Shown here one piece after another: positions 9,568 through 19,666 of a stretch of DNA of 64,000 nt. Every line of letters starts with the position of its first letter. Position 1 is the stretch's first letter. The stretch comes from Marinobacter bryozoorum (lineage in GTDB: Bacteria; Pseudomonadota; Gammaproteobacteria; Pseudomonadales; Oleiphilaceae), in the NCBI RefSeq assembly GCF_023156245.1, contig NZ_JAKZAH010000014.1, positions 1 through 64,000 on the forward strand, read 5' to 3'. A program made the translations under genes and the position numbers. The notes below the pieces were generated by a model. That model did not search any database. It was not told where the DNA came from and saw only the letters and a list, made by a program, of their open reading frames with translations.

Positions 9568-9936
9568 ATCTGTGCAGAATTAAGGTTAGGTGAACGAGTA
9601 GAGTTAGCGTTTCGGGTGTGTGGGGCGGCACGCACAACGTTTCAGCGAGCGGACGGGCAGGTCTTTCCGGGATCGTGCGTAGCCAGGGATGGCGGAGCCC
9701 GAGCGTACAGGGATGTATTCACAGCGTATCCCGGAAAGACCTGCCCGGCCGCTTGCCGGTGCAAAGAGTTTAAAGGCCTGCCTGTTTTTTCTTGAGTGCT
9801 CGCCTGCTCGCAGGCACCGCTGTTTCAGGCCTGTCCTATATTAAGTCACCTATTATGGTGGCTGAACTAAAAAAGGAATTCCGGTAGAATTCCGCCTCTG
9901 TTTTCAGCCATCGACCAACACGAGCAAAAGGGTCCC
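9568..9936. other. gene-free region orn-prfB holding a hairpin repeat
   Basis: This is 369 bases with no believable gene. The middle (about 9645-9756) is one copy of the long-hairpin repeat described separately. Downstream, at about 9800-9813, there is a small GCCTGC/GCAGGC palindrome. The last 100 bases become AT-richer and should contain the prfB promoter. I could not settle on -35 and -10 boxes. Confidence 0.6.
9645..9756. repeat. long-hairpin intergenic repeat, copy 1
   Basis: A 20-base left arm (9654-9673, beginning CGGGCAGGTC) is exactly complementary to 9728-9747. The pairing can extend outward another nine bases with two mismatches, to about 9645 and 9756. The 54-base interior contains a core at 9691-9729 (GGCGGAGCCCGAGC followed by a TACAGGGATGTATT block) that recurs at 50352-50391. 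A second shared block, TCGTGCG-AGCCAGGG, lies just inside the left arm. The element sits immediately downstream of orn, where it may act as a transcription terminator or mRNA-stabilising structure. The family identity is not known to me. Confidence 0.85.
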
Positions 9937-11032
9937 ATGGAAATCAATCCCATTGTTACGAAGATCAAGGAACTTCGTGAGCGCACTGAAGCGCTCAGGG
10001 GGTATCTTTGACTACGATCAGCGCAGTGAACGCCTGACCGAAGTCGAACGCGAACTCGAACAACCCACCGTCTGGGACGACCCCGACCGGGCCCAGGCCC
10101 TGGGCAAGGAACGCGCCGACCTCGAACTGATCGTACGCACCATCGACAACCTCACCACCGGCCTCGACGACGCCGACAGCCTGCTCGAAATGGCCGCTGA
10201 GGAAGAGGACGAAGGCACCGTTGCTGACATCGAGAGCGACCTCGAAAGCCTCGACAACGAGCTCGAAAAACTCGAATTCCGCCGCATGTTCTCCGGTGAA
10301 ATGGACGCCAACAACGCCTACCTGGACATCCAGGCCGGCTCCGGCGGCACCGAAGCCCAGGACTGGGCCAACATGCTCCTGCGCATGTACCTGCGCTGGG
10401 CCGAACGCCGCGGTTTCAAGACCGAGATCGTTGAGCTGCAGGAAGGGGATGTGGCGGGCGTCAAGAGTGCGACCATTCATATCCAGGGTGACCATGCCTA
10501 CGGCTGGCTGCGCACCGAAACCGGCGTGCACCGCCTGGTACGTAAATCACCGTTTGACTCCGGCAACCGCCGTCACACCTCCTTTTCATCGGTGTTCGTA
10601 TCACCGGAAGTGGACGACAGCTTCGAGATAGAGATCGACCCATCAGATTTGCGGGTGGACGTATACCGGGCATCCGGTGCTGGTGGTCAGCACGTTAACC
10701 GGACCGAATCGGCGGTGCGTCTGACCCACAACCCCACGGGTATCGTGGTGGCCTGCCAGGCGGGTCGCAGTCAGCACCAGAACAAGGCCCAGGCCATGAA
10801 GCAGCTCAAGGCCAAGCTGTTCGAGCGCGAGATGCAGGAACGCAACGCCGAGAAGCAGAAGCAGGAGGACGCCAAGTCCGATATCGGCTGGGGCAGCCAG
10901 ATCCGCTCCTACGTACTGGATGACGGCCGCATCAAAGACCTGCGCACCAAGGTGGAAACCAGCAGTACCCAGAACGTACTGGACGGCGATATCGACAAGT
11001 TCATCGAAGCCAGTCTGAAGATGGCGCTTTAA
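9937..11032 (+). CDS. prfB: peptide chain release factor 2, programmed +1 frameshift
   Basis: RF2 reads UGA and UAA stop codons and triggers peptide release. The gene starts at ATG 9937 and runs 24 codons to an in-frame TGA at 10009-10011. A +1 shift at CTT-TGA-C then continues in the frame that ends at 11032, giving about 364 residues. The shift site has the classic context: an internal Shine-Dalgarno-like AGGGGG three bases before CTT, then TGAC. The main frame contains the GGQ catalytic motif ([14 protein letters not shown]) and a UGA/UAA-specific recognition region. Lower RF2 favours the shift, so the gene autoregulates. lysS follows 53 bases downstream, as in many Proteobacteria. Confidence 0.97.
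10000..10012 (+). promoter_or_regulatory. prfB +1 frameshift site
   Basis: The bases GGGTATCTTTGAC hold the slippery CTT codon, the in-frame TGA stop (10009-10011) and the following C. AGGGGG just upstream (about 9997-10002) acts as the internal Shine-Dalgarno in well-studied prfB genes. The spacing and the poor TGAC stop context match those cases. The downstream frame resumes at GAC (10010-10012). Confidence 0.95.
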
Positions 11033-11085
11033 CCGGCGTCTTCTGACCGTATTAACCCGGAAACCCCGACCTATTGTGAGCCAAC

Positions 11086-12624
11086 ATGACTGATCACAAC
11101 CCGAACGCCACTCATTCCGAGGACAACAAGCTGATCGCCGAGCGCCGCGCCAAACTGGCCGAACTGCGTGAGGGCGGTAACCCGTTCCCCAATGATTTCC
11201 GCCGTGATGCCACCGCCGCGGAGTTGCAGGCGAAATACGGCGACAAATCCAAGGAAGAGCTGGAGTCCATGGACATCAAGGTGGCCATTGCCGGCCGCAT
11301 GATGCTCGACCGCAAGGCGTTCAAGGTTGTCCAGGACATGACTGGCCGCATACAGGTCTATGCGTCCAAGGACGTGCAGAAAGATACAAAGCACTGGGAC
11401 CTGGGGGATATCATCGGCGTGCGCGGCACCCTGTCCAAGTCTGGTAAGGGCGACCTCTATGTCAGCATGGATGAGTACGTGCTGCTCACCAAGTCCTTGC
11501 GGCCGCTGCCGGAGAAGCATAAGGGCCTGACCGACACCGAGGCCCGCTACCGTCACCGGTATGTGGACCTGATGATGAATGAGGAAAGCCGTCGGGTGTT
11601 CCATGCCCGCTCGCAGATCATTAACGTCATGCGCCAGTACTTCGCCGAGCGGGATTTCATGGAAGTGGAAACCCCCATGCTGCAGGTGATCCCCGGTGGT
11701 GCCACCGCCAAGCCCTTTGTCACCCACCACAACGCCCTCGGCATCGACATGTACCTGCGCATAGCCCCGGAGCTGTTCCTCAAGCGCCTGGTGGTGGGTG
11801 GCTTTGAGCGGGTCTTCGAGATCAACCGCAACTTCCGTAACGAGGGCCTCTCGACCCGGCATAACCCCGAGTTCACCATGGTGGAGTTCTACCAGGCCTA
11901 CGCGGACTACAACGACCTGATGGACCTCACCGAGGACATGCTGCGAACCATTGCGCAGAAGGTACTGGGAACCACGACGGTTACCAATACCCGCACCCTC
12001 GGTGATGGCACCGAAGAAACCATTGAATACGACTTTGGCAAGCCGTTCGAGCGCCTGACCGTGGTGGATGCGATCATTCGCCACAACCCGGATATCACCC
12101 GGGAGCAGCTGGCAGATGACAGCCAGGCCCGCCAGGTAGCCCAGGACCTGGGTATCCAGGTCAAGGCCGGCTGGGGGCTCGGCAAGGTGCAGATCGAGAT
12201 CTTCGAGGCCACAGCCGAGCACCGGCTGATGCAGCCGACGTTCATCACCGAGTATCCGAAGGAAGTGTCACCCCTGGCCCGTTGCAAGGACAGTGACCCG
12301 TTTGTGACCGAGCGTTTCGAGTTCTTCGTCGGTGGCCGCGAGATTGCCAACGGCTTCTCCGAGCTCAACGATGCGGAAGACCAGGCCGAGCGCTTCCACG
12401 CCCAGGTCGCCGAGAAAGACGCCGGTGACGACGAGGCCATGTTCTTCGACGAAGACTACGTGATGGCGCTGGAATACGGCCTGCCGCCCACGGCGGGTGA
12501 GGGCATCGGTATCGACCGGCTGGCCATGCTGCTGACCGATTCCCCGTCCATCCGTGACGTTATCCTGTTCCCGGCCATGCGCCCGGAGCACCGGCATGAG
12601 CACAAGCACGACGAGGCCGAGTAA
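11086..12624 (+). CDS. lysS: lysyl-tRNA synthetase, class II
   Basis: This enzyme charges tRNA-Lys in the cytoplasm. At 512 residues it has the standard layout: an N-terminal OB-fold anticodon-binding domain (about 60-150) and a class II catalytic core. Motif 2 is in [20 protein letters not shown], and motif 3 near the C-terminus is in [14 protein letters not shown]. The first residues are the usual charged, disordered extension. It is downstream of prfB in the same direction and followed by ung after four bases. It is distinct from the shorter paralogue epmA at 3942, which lacks the anticodon domain. Confidence 0.98.
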   Translation: MTDHNPNATHSEDNKLIAERRAKLAELREGGNPFPNDFRRDATAAELQAKYGDKSKEELESMDIKVAIAGRMMLDRKAFKVVQDMTGRIQVYASKDVQKDTKHWDLGDIIGVRGTLSKSGKGDLYVSMDEYVLLTKSLRPLPEKHKGLTDTEARYRHRYVDLMMNEESRRVFHARSQIINVMRQYFAERDFMEVETPMLQVIPGGATAKPFVTHHNALGIDMYLRIAPELFLKRLVVGGFERVFEINRNFRNEGLSTRHNPEFTMVEFYQAYADYNDLMDLTEDMLRTIAQKVLGTTTVTNTRTLGDGTEETIEYDFGKPFERLTVVDAIIRHNPDITREQLADDSQARQVAQDLGIQVKAGWGLGKVQIEIFEATAEHRLMQPTFITEYPKEVSPLARCKDSDPFVTERFEFFVGGREIANGFSELNDAEDQAERFHAQVAEKDAGDDEAMFFDEDYVMALEYGLPPTAGEGIGIDRLAMLLTDSPSIRDVILFPAMRPEHRHEHKHDEAE

Positions 12625-12628
12625 CACC

Positions 12629-13366
12629 ATGCATCCCGCCGAGATCCTGGCCCGGGAACTCAAGCCCGGGCGCGGCTGGGACCAGTGGCTGGCGGACGAG
12701 TTTCGCCAGCCCTACATGCAGCAACTGGCGGAATTCCTGGCGGCGGAGGAAGCCGCCGGCAAGGTGCTGTTCCCGGAGCGCCGCCATTGTTTCAACGCCC
12801 TGAACAGCACTCCTCTGGACCGGGTGAAGGTCGTCATCATCGGCCAGGATCCCTACCACGGCCCGGGCCAGGCCCACGGCCTCTGCTTCTCGGTGCGTCC
12901 GGGCGTTGCCGTGCCGCCATCACTGGTCAATATCTTCAAGGAAATCCGCGACGACTTGGGTATCGAGCCCCCGGACCATGGCTGCCTGCAGGCCTGGGCG
13001 GAGCAGGGTGTGTTGCTCATCAATGCGGTGCTCACGGTAGAGCAGGGAAATGCCGGCGCCCATCAGGGCAAAGGCTGGGAGCATTTTACCGACAAGGTGA
13101 TCGAGGCCATCAATGAACACCGGGAAGGCGTGGTGTTCCTGCTCTGGGGCAGCTATGCCCGCAAGAAAGGCCGCATCATCGACCGCAGCCGCCACCTGGT
13201 GCTGGAAGGCCCGCACCCGTCACCCCTGAGCGCCTATCGTGGATTCTTCGGTTGCAAGCACTTCTCCAAAGCCAACCAGTGGTTGGAGGAGCATGGGCAA
13301 GCGCCTGTCGACTGGTCGCTGCCCACGAAAGACGATCTGCTGGCCCGGTATCGCGCCGGGCGCTGA
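12629..13366 (+). CDS. ung: uracil-DNA glycosylase, family 1
   Basis: Ung removes uracil from DNA to start base excision repair. The 245-residue protein has the catalytic water-activating motif [11 protein letters not shown] and the C-terminal [11 protein letters not shown] loop that inserts into the minor groove. The start at ATG 12629 lies four bases after the lysS stop. An upstream extension of the frame overlaps lysS and is rejected. The stop is only four bases from the end of the convergent chemoreceptor gene. Confidence 0.97.
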   Translation: MHPAEILARELKPGRGWDQWLADEFRQPYMQQLAEFLAAEEAAGKVLFPERRHCFNALNSTPLDRVKVVIIGQDPYHGPGQAHGLCFSVRPGVAVPPSLVNIFKEIRDDLGIEPPDHGCLQAWAEQGVLLINAVLTVEQGNAGAHQGKGWEHFTDKVIEAINEHREGVVFLLWGSYARKKGRIIDRSRHLVLEGPHPSPLSAYRGFFGCKHFSKANQWLEEHGQAPVDWSLPTKDDLLARYRAGR

Positions 13367-13370
13367 TCAG

Positions 13371-14981
13371 TCAGATCCGGAACTGGCCCACCAACCCCTG
13401 AAGCTCGTCGGAGAGACGCGCCAGCTCGCTGCTGGATTGCTTCGTCTGGTCGGCACCGGTGCTGACCTGGGCCGTGATGTCGTTGATGTTGGTGACATTG
13501 CGGTTGATTTCCTCAGCCACGGATGACTGCTCTTCTGCCGCGCTGGCTATGCTGGCGTTCATGTCGCTGATGCGGGCCACGGCATCGGTAATCTGGGTCA
13601 GGGCCTGGCGCGCCTCGGCGGCTGCGGTCACACTCTGGCTGGCCTGGTCGCGGCCCTGCTGCATGGTCGTCACGGCACGTGCAGTGCCCTCCTGCAGCCG
13701 CTCGATCATGTCGTGGATATCCTGTGTCGACTTCTGGGTGCGCTGGGCAAGGCTGCGAACCTCGTCGGCCACCACGGCAAAGCCGCGTCCCTGCTCGCCG
13801 GCCCTGGCGGCTTCGATAGCGGCGTTCAGGGCAAGCAGGTTGGTCTGTTCGGCAATGCCGCGAATAACGTCGAGTACCGTACCGATTTCGTCACTGTCGC
13901 GGCTGACGGTTTCCATCACCTCGGCGGCTTTTTCCACGTCGCCGGCCAGGGCTTCAATGCTTTGCTCGGTGTCGCCGACAATGCGGCTACCGGTCGAAGC
14001 CTGCTGATTGGCCTCGTTCGCCGCATCAGAGGCGCTCAGGGCATGCTGCGCCACCTCCTGTACTGTCGCCGTCATCTCGTTCATGGCCGTGGCGACCTGC
14101 TCGGTCTCCTGCTGCTCGTTATGGACAGCCTTGCTCGACTGTTCGGTAATGACGGCCAGCTCTTCGGCAGCGGCTGCGACCTGGTGGGTTGAGTCGCTTA
14201 CCTGGCGGACCAGCTGGTGTACCCGCTCGATAAACTGGTTGATGCTGCCGGACATCTGGGCAATTTCATCCTGGCCGCTGACCTCCAGGCGCCGGGTCAG
14301 GTCGCCGTCGCCATCGGCCAGGTCTCTGACCATGGCCTGGGTGAAATTGATTTTCTTGAGGACGGTGCCGATGATGACGCCGTTGATGATCAGTGTGGCC
14401 AGCACGGCGAGTCCGCCAATAACCAGGCCGGTGGCCCAGGCCTGGCTGACTTCATCCTGTACTTGTTGCCGGGCTTGCACTGTCAGGGCGCGCTCTGCCT
14501 CCATGAGCTCTTCCAGGGATATGCGTATGCTTCGCCACGCCGGGTTTTCCGTGTTGGCCAGTATGTCGGCTGCCTGCTCGGCCTGTCCGCTATCGGCCAG
14601 TTCGAGTACCTGGCGGCGCGCACCCTGGGTGATGGCCCATTGTTGCTCTATGTCGGCCAATGTACTGCGGGCATCACCGGCTGATGATTGCTTCAGGAAG
14701 GCCAGCGCCCCGGTGACCCGCTCGTTGGTTCTCTCCACCACCTTGAAGGGCATCTCCAGGTCCGGGTTGAAGATTTTGTTGCGCGAAGCCACCCCACCCA
14801 GCAGACCCTCGCCGTACATAGTGTTGAGGGCATCGATGCGGGCCTGGTTGGTCTCCAGGTAACTGACAAACTCATTGCCCACTTTCTGTACACCGCGCAG
14901 GGTAAGCCCGAGGGCTACCAGGATAAGTACGATGGTAAGAGCGATCGAGGCGATCATTCGGGTTTTGATGGACGCGAGCAT
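13371..14981 (-). CDS. methyl-accepting chemotaxis protein
   Basis: This 536-residue transmembrane chemoreceptor has TM1 at about residues 10-30, a periplasmic four-helix-bundle sensor of about 150 residues, and TM2 at about 184-208. A HAMP domain (about 206-260) and the long cytoplasmic signalling coiled coil follow. The hairpin tip is well conserved ([19 protein letters not shown]) and should bind CheA and CheW. The C-terminus ends QFRI with no NWETF-type pentapeptide, so it probably relies on other receptors for efficient methylation. The ligand cannot be told from sequence. It is convergent with ung and lies 187 bases downstream of the HDOD gene on the same strand. Confidence 0.95.
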   Translation of the reverse strand: MLASIKTRMIASIALTIVLILVALGLTLRGVQKVGNEFVSYLETNQARIDALNTMYGEGLLGGVASRNKIFNPDLEMPFKVVERTNERVTGALAFLKQSSAGDARSTLADIEQQWAITQGARRQVLELADSGQAEQAADILANTENPAWRSIRISLEELMEAERALTVQARQQVQDEVSQAWATGLVIGGLAVLATLIINGVIIGTVLKKINFTQAMVRDLADGDGDLTRRLEVSGQDEIAQMSGSINQFIERVHQLVRQVSDSTHQVAAAAEELAVITEQSSKAVHNEQQETEQVATAMNEMTATVQEVAQHALSASDAANEANQQASTGSRIVGDTEQSIEALAGDVEKAAEVMETVSRDSDEIGTVLDVIRGIAEQTNLLALNAAIEAARAGEQGRGFAVVADEVRSLAQRTQKSTQDIHDMIERLQEGTARAVTTMQQGRDQASQSVTAAAEARQALTQITDAVARISDMNASIASAAEEQSSVAEEINRNVTNINDITAQVSTGADQTKQSSSELARLSDELQGLVGQFRI

Positions 14982-15168
14982 CCGTTACTTCCTGTGGTTG
15001 AAAGGATCTGACCGGGCCGGGGCCAGTTGGTGAGAAAACCTGGTGATGTCCAGTTTGTCGGCGGTCACGGGTGGAACTTGAGAAGGGGGGCGCAAAAACC
15101 TGGGGTGAGCAGGCCCCGGACGGGCCCGGATTATCGTTATTCGCGGCCATCCCTGGCCATACGAGGAG

Positions 15169-16002
15169 TTACTTGAGCAACGCCATCGCCGCTTCCATCT
15201 GGGCGTTGAGGTCTTCTTCATCGTTCAGGTTGGCGTTCGGGTCGATACCCAGCCGGTCAAAGGCGCTGATTGTGCCCCAGTCCATGTCGTTTTCTGGCTG
15301 GTCGGTGCCAGCGAGCAACTGCAGGTTAGCGACCATGACCAGGTCAGCGTAGTCCGCTGACGCTACCTGGCGCTTGTAGTTCTGGTATTCCAGCGGGACC
15401 ATCTGGAGATCCTCCGGGAAGTCCCAGCGCCTGAGAATGCTTGCGCCGATCCGTGGGTGCAGTTCGTCGATTACGTTGTCCAGCATGATGCTGCTGACCT
15501 GAACATCCTGGTCTTCCACATAGCGCAGAATCGGCAACACACCGATCATGTGGACCAGTCCGGCCAGGGTGGCCTGGTCGGGCTTCAGGCGGGTGTACTG
15601 CTGGGCCAGTACATGGCAGATGCCGGCCACTTCGGTGCTGGTCTGCCAGTTGGCACGCAGGCGCTTGTCGATCATGTCGGACGTGGCCTGGAACATCTGC
15701 TCCATGGCCAGGCCCATGGCCAGGTTGCTGGTATAGGCCATGCCGAGGCGACTGACCGCCATGTTCAGGTTCTCGATGGCACGGCTGCCGCGGAACAGCG
15801 GACTGTTGCAGACCCGGATCAGTCGTGCGGAAAGCGCCGTATCGTTACTGATGACCTTGACCAGGTCCATGATGGACGAGTTTTCGGCCTCGGCAATGTC
15901 CCGAACCTGGAGGGCAACCTCCGGCAGGGTGGGCAGGATCAATTTGTCGCTTTCGATAGCCGACAGGATATCGTTGCGAATAGTGTCAACAAAGTTGGAC
16001 AT
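15169..16002 (-). CDS. HDOD domain protein
   Basis: A 277-residue cytoplasmic protein consisting of a single HDOD domain (about residues 20-215), the metal-free relative of HD phosphohydrolases used in signalling scaffolds. The hallmark LPTLPEVALQV start and the ISNDTALSARLIRVCNSPLF segment are clear. An acidic tail of about 60 residues follows. No output domain is attached, so it probably acts by protein contacts. It sits between the chemoreceptor gene and ygfZ, all on the minus strand, but a role in chemotaxis is only a guess from position. Confidence 0.9.
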   Translation of the reverse strand: MSNFVDTIRNDILSAIESDKLILPTLPEVALQVRDIAEAENSSIMDLVKVISNDTALSARLIRVCNSPLFRGSRAIENLNMAVSRLGMAYTSNLAMGLAMEQMFQATSDMIDKRLRANWQTSTEVAGICHVLAQQYTRLKPDQATLAGLVHMIGVLPILRYVEDQDVQVSSIMLDNVIDELHPRIGASILRRWDFPEDLQMVPLEYQNYKRQVASADYADLVMVANLQLLAGTDQPENDMDWGTISAFDRLGIDPNANLNDEEDLNAQMEAAMALLK

Positions 16003-16083
16003 AGTGCGTTCAGGTCCCTGATCGTTAGGTTAACGTCACAGATCGCTCCGTTATAGCAGATCCGGACGTTTTTTCCTGTCACC

Positions 16084-17073
16084 TTATGTATCTGACGGCG
16101 CTGCTTCACGTTCCGGAACCGCGTAGGGCAGCGGCAGGGGCTGCAGGGGCTGGTCCGAGCCTGGCAGATGCAGGTGACTGTCAGCATCCCCATGGCGCAG
16201 CACCACGAGCAGCTGGACGGAACCATCCTCGAACCGCACCGCGCGCACGACCTCGCCGACCGACTTGTCCCCGGACATAACGGGGGATCCGGGTTCGGGA
16301 GCGTCAACCGATTCCGCGCCAAGCCGATAAAGGCTTTTCTTCAATTGCCCCAGGAAGTGCATGCGGGCAATCACTTCCTGCCCGGTGTAACACCCTTTCT
16401 TGAAATGGATGCCTTCCAGGTGCTGCAGGTTCAGCATCTGGGGGACCCAGGTTTCACGGGTTTCGGGTGTCAGCTCGGGAACCCCGGCCGCGATTTCGCT
16501 GGCATCCCATTCCGGTCCAGTGGCCTGGTGCAACTGCCCTATGGCGCCTTGCAGGGCGTCATCCGGTCCGGCCGGCAGCCACAGTTCAAAGCGGGGAATG
16601 CCCTCAGCGGTGGCATTGGTACGCACAAGGTAGCCATTGCCCAGCGCCAGGGTACCGTTAACGTCCTCCGGCAGCGGGTGGGTGTCCCCGGCCAGGGTGC
16701 TGGCGGCGGCTTCCCCGATCAGGCCAAGCACCTTTGCGCTGTCGAGTCTTTCCATGGAGGTGCCCCGGAACAGCATCAGGTACTTGTTCAGGTGGGCGGC
16801 GACGTCGTCTGCCAGGCTTGCCGGCATGGCAAGCAGTATGTCGTCGCCATCCCGGACCAGTCGTGTCAGCAGGTAGGCGCGCCCTTTCGGCGTGCTGGCC
16901 GCTGCCCGGGGAGAGTGGCCGTCAACAACGTCAGCCAGGTTCTGGCTCAGCTGACCCTGCAGGAAGTCATCGGTTCCGGGTCCGCTGACCCGGAACATTA
17001 CCCGGTCTTCCAGCACTATGGCTGCGGGGAGCTCCGGGTTACGGCGGGCGACAGGAGGCGCATCAGTGATCAT
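16084..17073 (-). CDS. ygfZ: folate-binding protein YgfZ
   Basis: YgfZ is a tetrahydrofolate-binding, GcvT-like protein that helps maintain certain Fe-S enzymes such as MiaB. The 329-residue protein has the family signature KKGCYTGQEVIAR with the reactive cysteine, and the barrel-like GcvT fold throughout. Its start (ATG at 17073) overlaps the end of ygfX by 11 bases, showing translational coupling within sdhE-ygfX-ygfZ. The operon links succinate dehydrogenase flavinylation with Fe-S maintenance. Confidence 0.93.
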   Translation of the reverse strand: MITDAPPVARRNPELPAAIVLEDRVMFRVSGPGTDDFLQGQLSQNLADVVDGHSPRAAASTPKGRAYLLTRLVRDGDDILLAMPASLADDVAAHLNKYLMLFRGTSMERLDSAKVLGLIGEAAASTLAGDTHPLPEDVNGTLALGNGYLVRTNATAEGIPRFELWLPAGPDDALQGAIGQLHQATGPEWDASEIAAGVPELTPETRETWVPQMLNLQHLEGIHFKKGCYTGQEVIARMHFLGQLKKSLYRLGAESVDAPEPGSPVMSGDKSVGEVVRAVRFEDGSVQLLVVLRHGDADSHLHLPGSDQPLQPLPLPYAVPEREAAPSDT

Positions 17074-17569
17074 GGGTGTTGTCTCCGGACCAGGTACGTT
17101 TTAATGGGTTCTTGTTAACAGTGGGGGTTGCCGGCGGCGGCATCAACCTTAGCCAGACCCTCAGTTGCCGCAGGGCGTTGGCGGGTGCATTGCCCCTGGG
17201 CGCCGGCAACAGGATAACCGGGTAGCGGTGACCGCTGGAAAGTCCGCGCAGGCCCAGCACCGCGTAACGCCCGGCTATGCGGCTGTCGGCGCTCGCCCGT
17301 ACCTCTTCCTGGTAACCACTGGCCAGTTCCGCAAACAGCCTCTGCCCGCGGGTCGTAAGCCGTACCACGGTGTTGGGTGTAGCCAGTGAGCCGTTCTGGC
17401 GCCAGCGGTGTCTGGCCATCACCAGCAAGGCCAGCGGTAAGGGCGCCAGGAACCCGTAGCCATTGACGGTTATCCACAGGGATGCAACGGCCAGGAATAC
17501 CCAGGGGCCCGCGGCGAGCAGGCCGGTCAGCCCGCAGGGCCTCAGCGGGAGGTCAATCCGGTTGTACAC
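17063..17569 (-). CDS. YgfX family membrane protein
   Basis: A 168-residue protein with two closely spaced N-terminal hydrophobic segments (about 13-32 and 38-50) and a cytoplasmic remainder rich in arginine. This size, topology and position directly after sdhE match the YgfX/CptA family, which is reported as a partner or toxin-like neighbour of SdhE. Sequence conservation in this family is low, so the call leans on synteny. It overlaps sdhE by 17 bases and ygfZ by 11 bases. Confidence 0.75.
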   Translation of the reverse strand: MYNRIDLPLRPCGLTGLLAAGPWVFLAVASLWITVNGYGFLAPLPLALLVMARHRWRQNGSLATPNTVVRLTTRGQRLFAELASGYQEEVRASADSRIAGRYAVLGLRGLSSGHRYPVILLPAPRGNAPANALRQLRVWLRLMPPPATPTVNKNPLKRTWSGDNTHDH

Positions 17570-17813
17570 GGTCCAGTATCATTCGGACAATGCGCTTCAG
17601 GTCCGGGTCTTCCGGCTCGCTGCGTTGCATGAACCATTCGAACATGTCCGCGTCCTCGCACTGGATCAGCTTGTGGTAGCGCTGCTGGTCTTCTTCCTGC
17701 AGCGATGGATAGGCTTCCTCCAGGAAGGGAATCAGCAGCACGTCCAGTTCCAGCATGCCGCGACGGCTGTGCCACCAGAGGCGATTGAACTCGGCTTGGG
17801 ATTTTTCGGACAT
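17553..17813 (-). CDS. sdhE: SdhE, succinate dehydrogenase flavinylation factor
   Basis: SdhE promotes covalent attachment of FAD to the SdhA subunit. The 86-residue helical protein contains the family motif [11 protein letters not shown] (an RGxxE core for flavoprotein binding), followed by a helical remainder with acidic clusters such as CEDADMFEW. The length is standard. It heads the run sdhE-ygfX-ygfZ, with nadB, another FAD enzyme of the same superfamily, 47 bases upstream on the same strand. Confidence 0.94.
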   Translation of the reverse strand: MSEKSQAEFNRLWWHSRRGMLELDVLLIPFLEEAYPSLQEEDQQRYHKLIQCEDADMFEWFMQRSEPEDPDLKRIVRMILDRVQPD

Positions 17814-17860
17814 TGATTCAGGGCTCGCTTGAGAGTGAGGTGCCGGGGATATGCCGGCAC

Positions 17861-19465
17861 TCAGGGTGATGCTATTCGGTACGTGGTCGGCACCAGTACG
17901 GTGTCTTCCGGGTCATTCTGCAGGCCGGGGTAGTCCAGAGTGAAGTGCAGCCCCCGGCTTTCCTTGCGCTGCAAGGCCGCGCAAATGATCAGGTCAGACA
18001 CGGTGACCAGGTTGCGCAGTTCCAGCAGGTCGTTGGTGACCCGGTAGTTGCTGTAGAACTCGCTGATCTCCCGGGACAGCAGGTCTACGCGGTGCTTGGC
18101 CCGCTGCAGCCGCTTGGTGGTGCGGACAATGCCCACATAGTCCCACATGAAGTGGCGGAGTTCATCCCAGTTGTGGGAAATCACCACGTCCTCGTCCGAG
18201 TCCCGGACCTGGGATTCGTCCCAGTCAGGGGCTTGCGGCGGGGCAGGGATGTCATCCTCCCGTCGTGCAATATCCGCCGCTGCGGCCCGGCCGTAGACCA
18301 GGCACTCCAGCAATGAGTTGCTGGCCATGCGGTTGGCGCCATGGAGCCCCGTAAAGGCCGCCTCGCCCACGGCGTAGAGCTGGTTGATATCGGTACGTGC
18401 GCGATCGTCGGTGATAATGCCGCCACAGGTGTAGTGGGCTGCCGGTACCACCGGGATGGGTTCCCGGGTGATATCGATACCGAAGCCAAGGCACTTCTCA
18501 TAAATGGTGGGGAAGTGCTCGCGGATAAACTCCGCTGGCTTGTGGCTGATGTCCAGGTAAAGGTGGTCAGCACCCAGGCGTTTCATCTCATGGTCGATGG
18601 CCCGGGCGACGATGTCCCGGGGTGCCAGCTCGCCCCGGCTGTCGAAGCGGTCCATGAAACGGCTGCCGTCGGGCAGTTTCAGTACGCCGCCTTCACCCCG
18701 TACCGCCTCGCTGATCAGGAACGACTTGGCATGGGGGTGGTAAAGGCAGGTGGGGTGGAACTGGTTGAATTCCATGTTGGATACCCGGCAACCGGCCCGC
18801 CAGGCCATGGCAATGCCATCCCCTGACGCCCCGTCCGGGTTGGTGGTGTAGCGGTAGGCCTTGCTGGCACCACCGGTGGCGATCACCGTAAAGCGTGCCC
18901 GGAACAGCTCCACATGGCTGGTTTCCAGGTTCAGGATATAGGCGCCCACACAGCGGTTGCCGGGAAGGGCAAGCTTGCGGTTGGTAATCAGGTCGACTGC
19001 AACCCGGTTGGATAACAGCTCAACGTTTTCCCGGCTGGCAGCCTGCTGGCTCAGGGTGGTGGAGACGGCATTGCCGGTAGCATCCGCTGCGTGGATGATA
19101 CGCCGGTGGCTGTGGCCGCCTTCCCGGGTCAGGTGCAGTTGCTCGTTTTCATCGCGGGTAAACTGGACGCCGTTATCGATCAGCCAGCGGATGCTCTCGG
19201 CGGCGTTCTCCACGGTGTGGCGAACCGCATCTTCATGGCACAGGCCGCCACCGGCACTGAGGGTGTCGTTGATGTGGGCCTCGATGGAGTCATCGCTGTC
19301 CAGTACGGCGGCAATGCCACCCTGGGCCCAGAGCGTGGCGCCGCTGGTGATATCGGCCTTGCTGATCACAGCGACCCGCAGGTGGGGTGGCAGGTTCAGG
19401 GCGACCGTCAATCCGGCAGCGCCGCTGCCAATTATCAGAACATCGTATTCGTGAGACTGTGGCAT
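17861..19465 (-). CDS. nadB: L-aspartate oxidase
   Basis: NadB oxidises L-aspartate to iminoaspartate, the first step of de novo NAD synthesis. It is an FAD enzyme of the succinate dehydrogenase/fumarate reductase family. The dinucleotide-binding GSGAAGL motif lies near the N-terminus, the substrate region [13 protein letters not shown] at about 370-385, and the C-terminal three-helix domain follows. I favour the ATG at 19465 (534 residues) because it starts like family members (MPQSHEYDV). An in-frame ATG at 19486 would add seven residues. It is divergent from rpoE. Confidence 0.95.
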   Translation of the reverse strand: MPQSHEYDVLIIGSGAAGLTVALNLPPHLRVAVISKADITSGATLWAQGGIAAVLDSDDSIEAHINDTLSAGGGLCHEDAVRHTVENAAESIRWLIDNGVQFTRDENEQLHLTREGGHSHRRIIHAADATGNAVSTTLSQQAASRENVELLSNRVAVDLITNRKLALPGNRCVGAYILNLETSHVELFRARFTVIATGGASKAYRYTTNPDGASGDGIAMAWRAGCRVSNMEFNQFHPTCLYHPHAKSFLISEAVRGEGGVLKLPDGSRFMDRFDSRGELAPRDIVARAIDHEMKRLGADHLYLDISHKPAEFIREHFPTIYEKCLGFGIDITREPIPVVPAAHYTCGGIITDDRARTDINQLYAVGEAAFTGLHGANRMASNSLLECLVYGRAAAADIARREDDIPAPPQAPDWDESQVRDSDEDVVISHNWDELRHFMWDYVGIVRTTKRLQRAKHRVDLLSREISEFYSNYRVTNDLLELRNLVTVSDLIICAALQRKESRGLHFTLDYPGLQNDPEDTVLVPTTYRIASP

Positions 19466-19500
19466 GTGATCGTTATCGCGGGCCATAATGTGGCGAGTAT

Positions 19501-19528
19501 TGAACTAAACTTTCTGCCTGCTGTCTAT
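19501..19528 (+). promoter_or_regulatory. candidate sigma-E (AlgU) promoter ahead of rpoE
   Basis: TGAACTA at 19501-19507 is followed after 16 bases by TCTAT at 19524-19528. The sigma-E consensus is GGAACTT, 16-17 bases, TCTGA. The -35 matches five of seven bases and the -10 three of five, with exact spacing. It lies about 140 bases upstream of the chosen rpoE start and on the same strand, where an autoregulated promoter is expected in this operon family. It is a motif match only. Confidence 0.45.
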
Positions 19529-19666
19529 TTGCCCACAACGGAACGGACAGGTTACCCGGTTTCGGGTTGCCCATGCCAACATGTGGAACCAGCGCCTATG
19601 ATCATGAGCGAACGACGGCAGACAGGTCCAGCGGTCCAGTTAAAGGAGGCACCCGCCGGCCCTACC

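Noticed and set aside
11071..12222. 383-codon minus-strand frame opposite lysS
   Set aside because: It lies wholly within lysS on the other strand, reads as low-complexity His/Leu/Gly-rich sequence and resembles no family. Long antisense frames are common in GC-rich genomes.
19091..19666. Upstream extension of the rpoE frame
   Set aside because: The added sequence is the antisense of nadB and is not sigma-factor-like; a start at 19667 (or 19598-19604) is sufficient.
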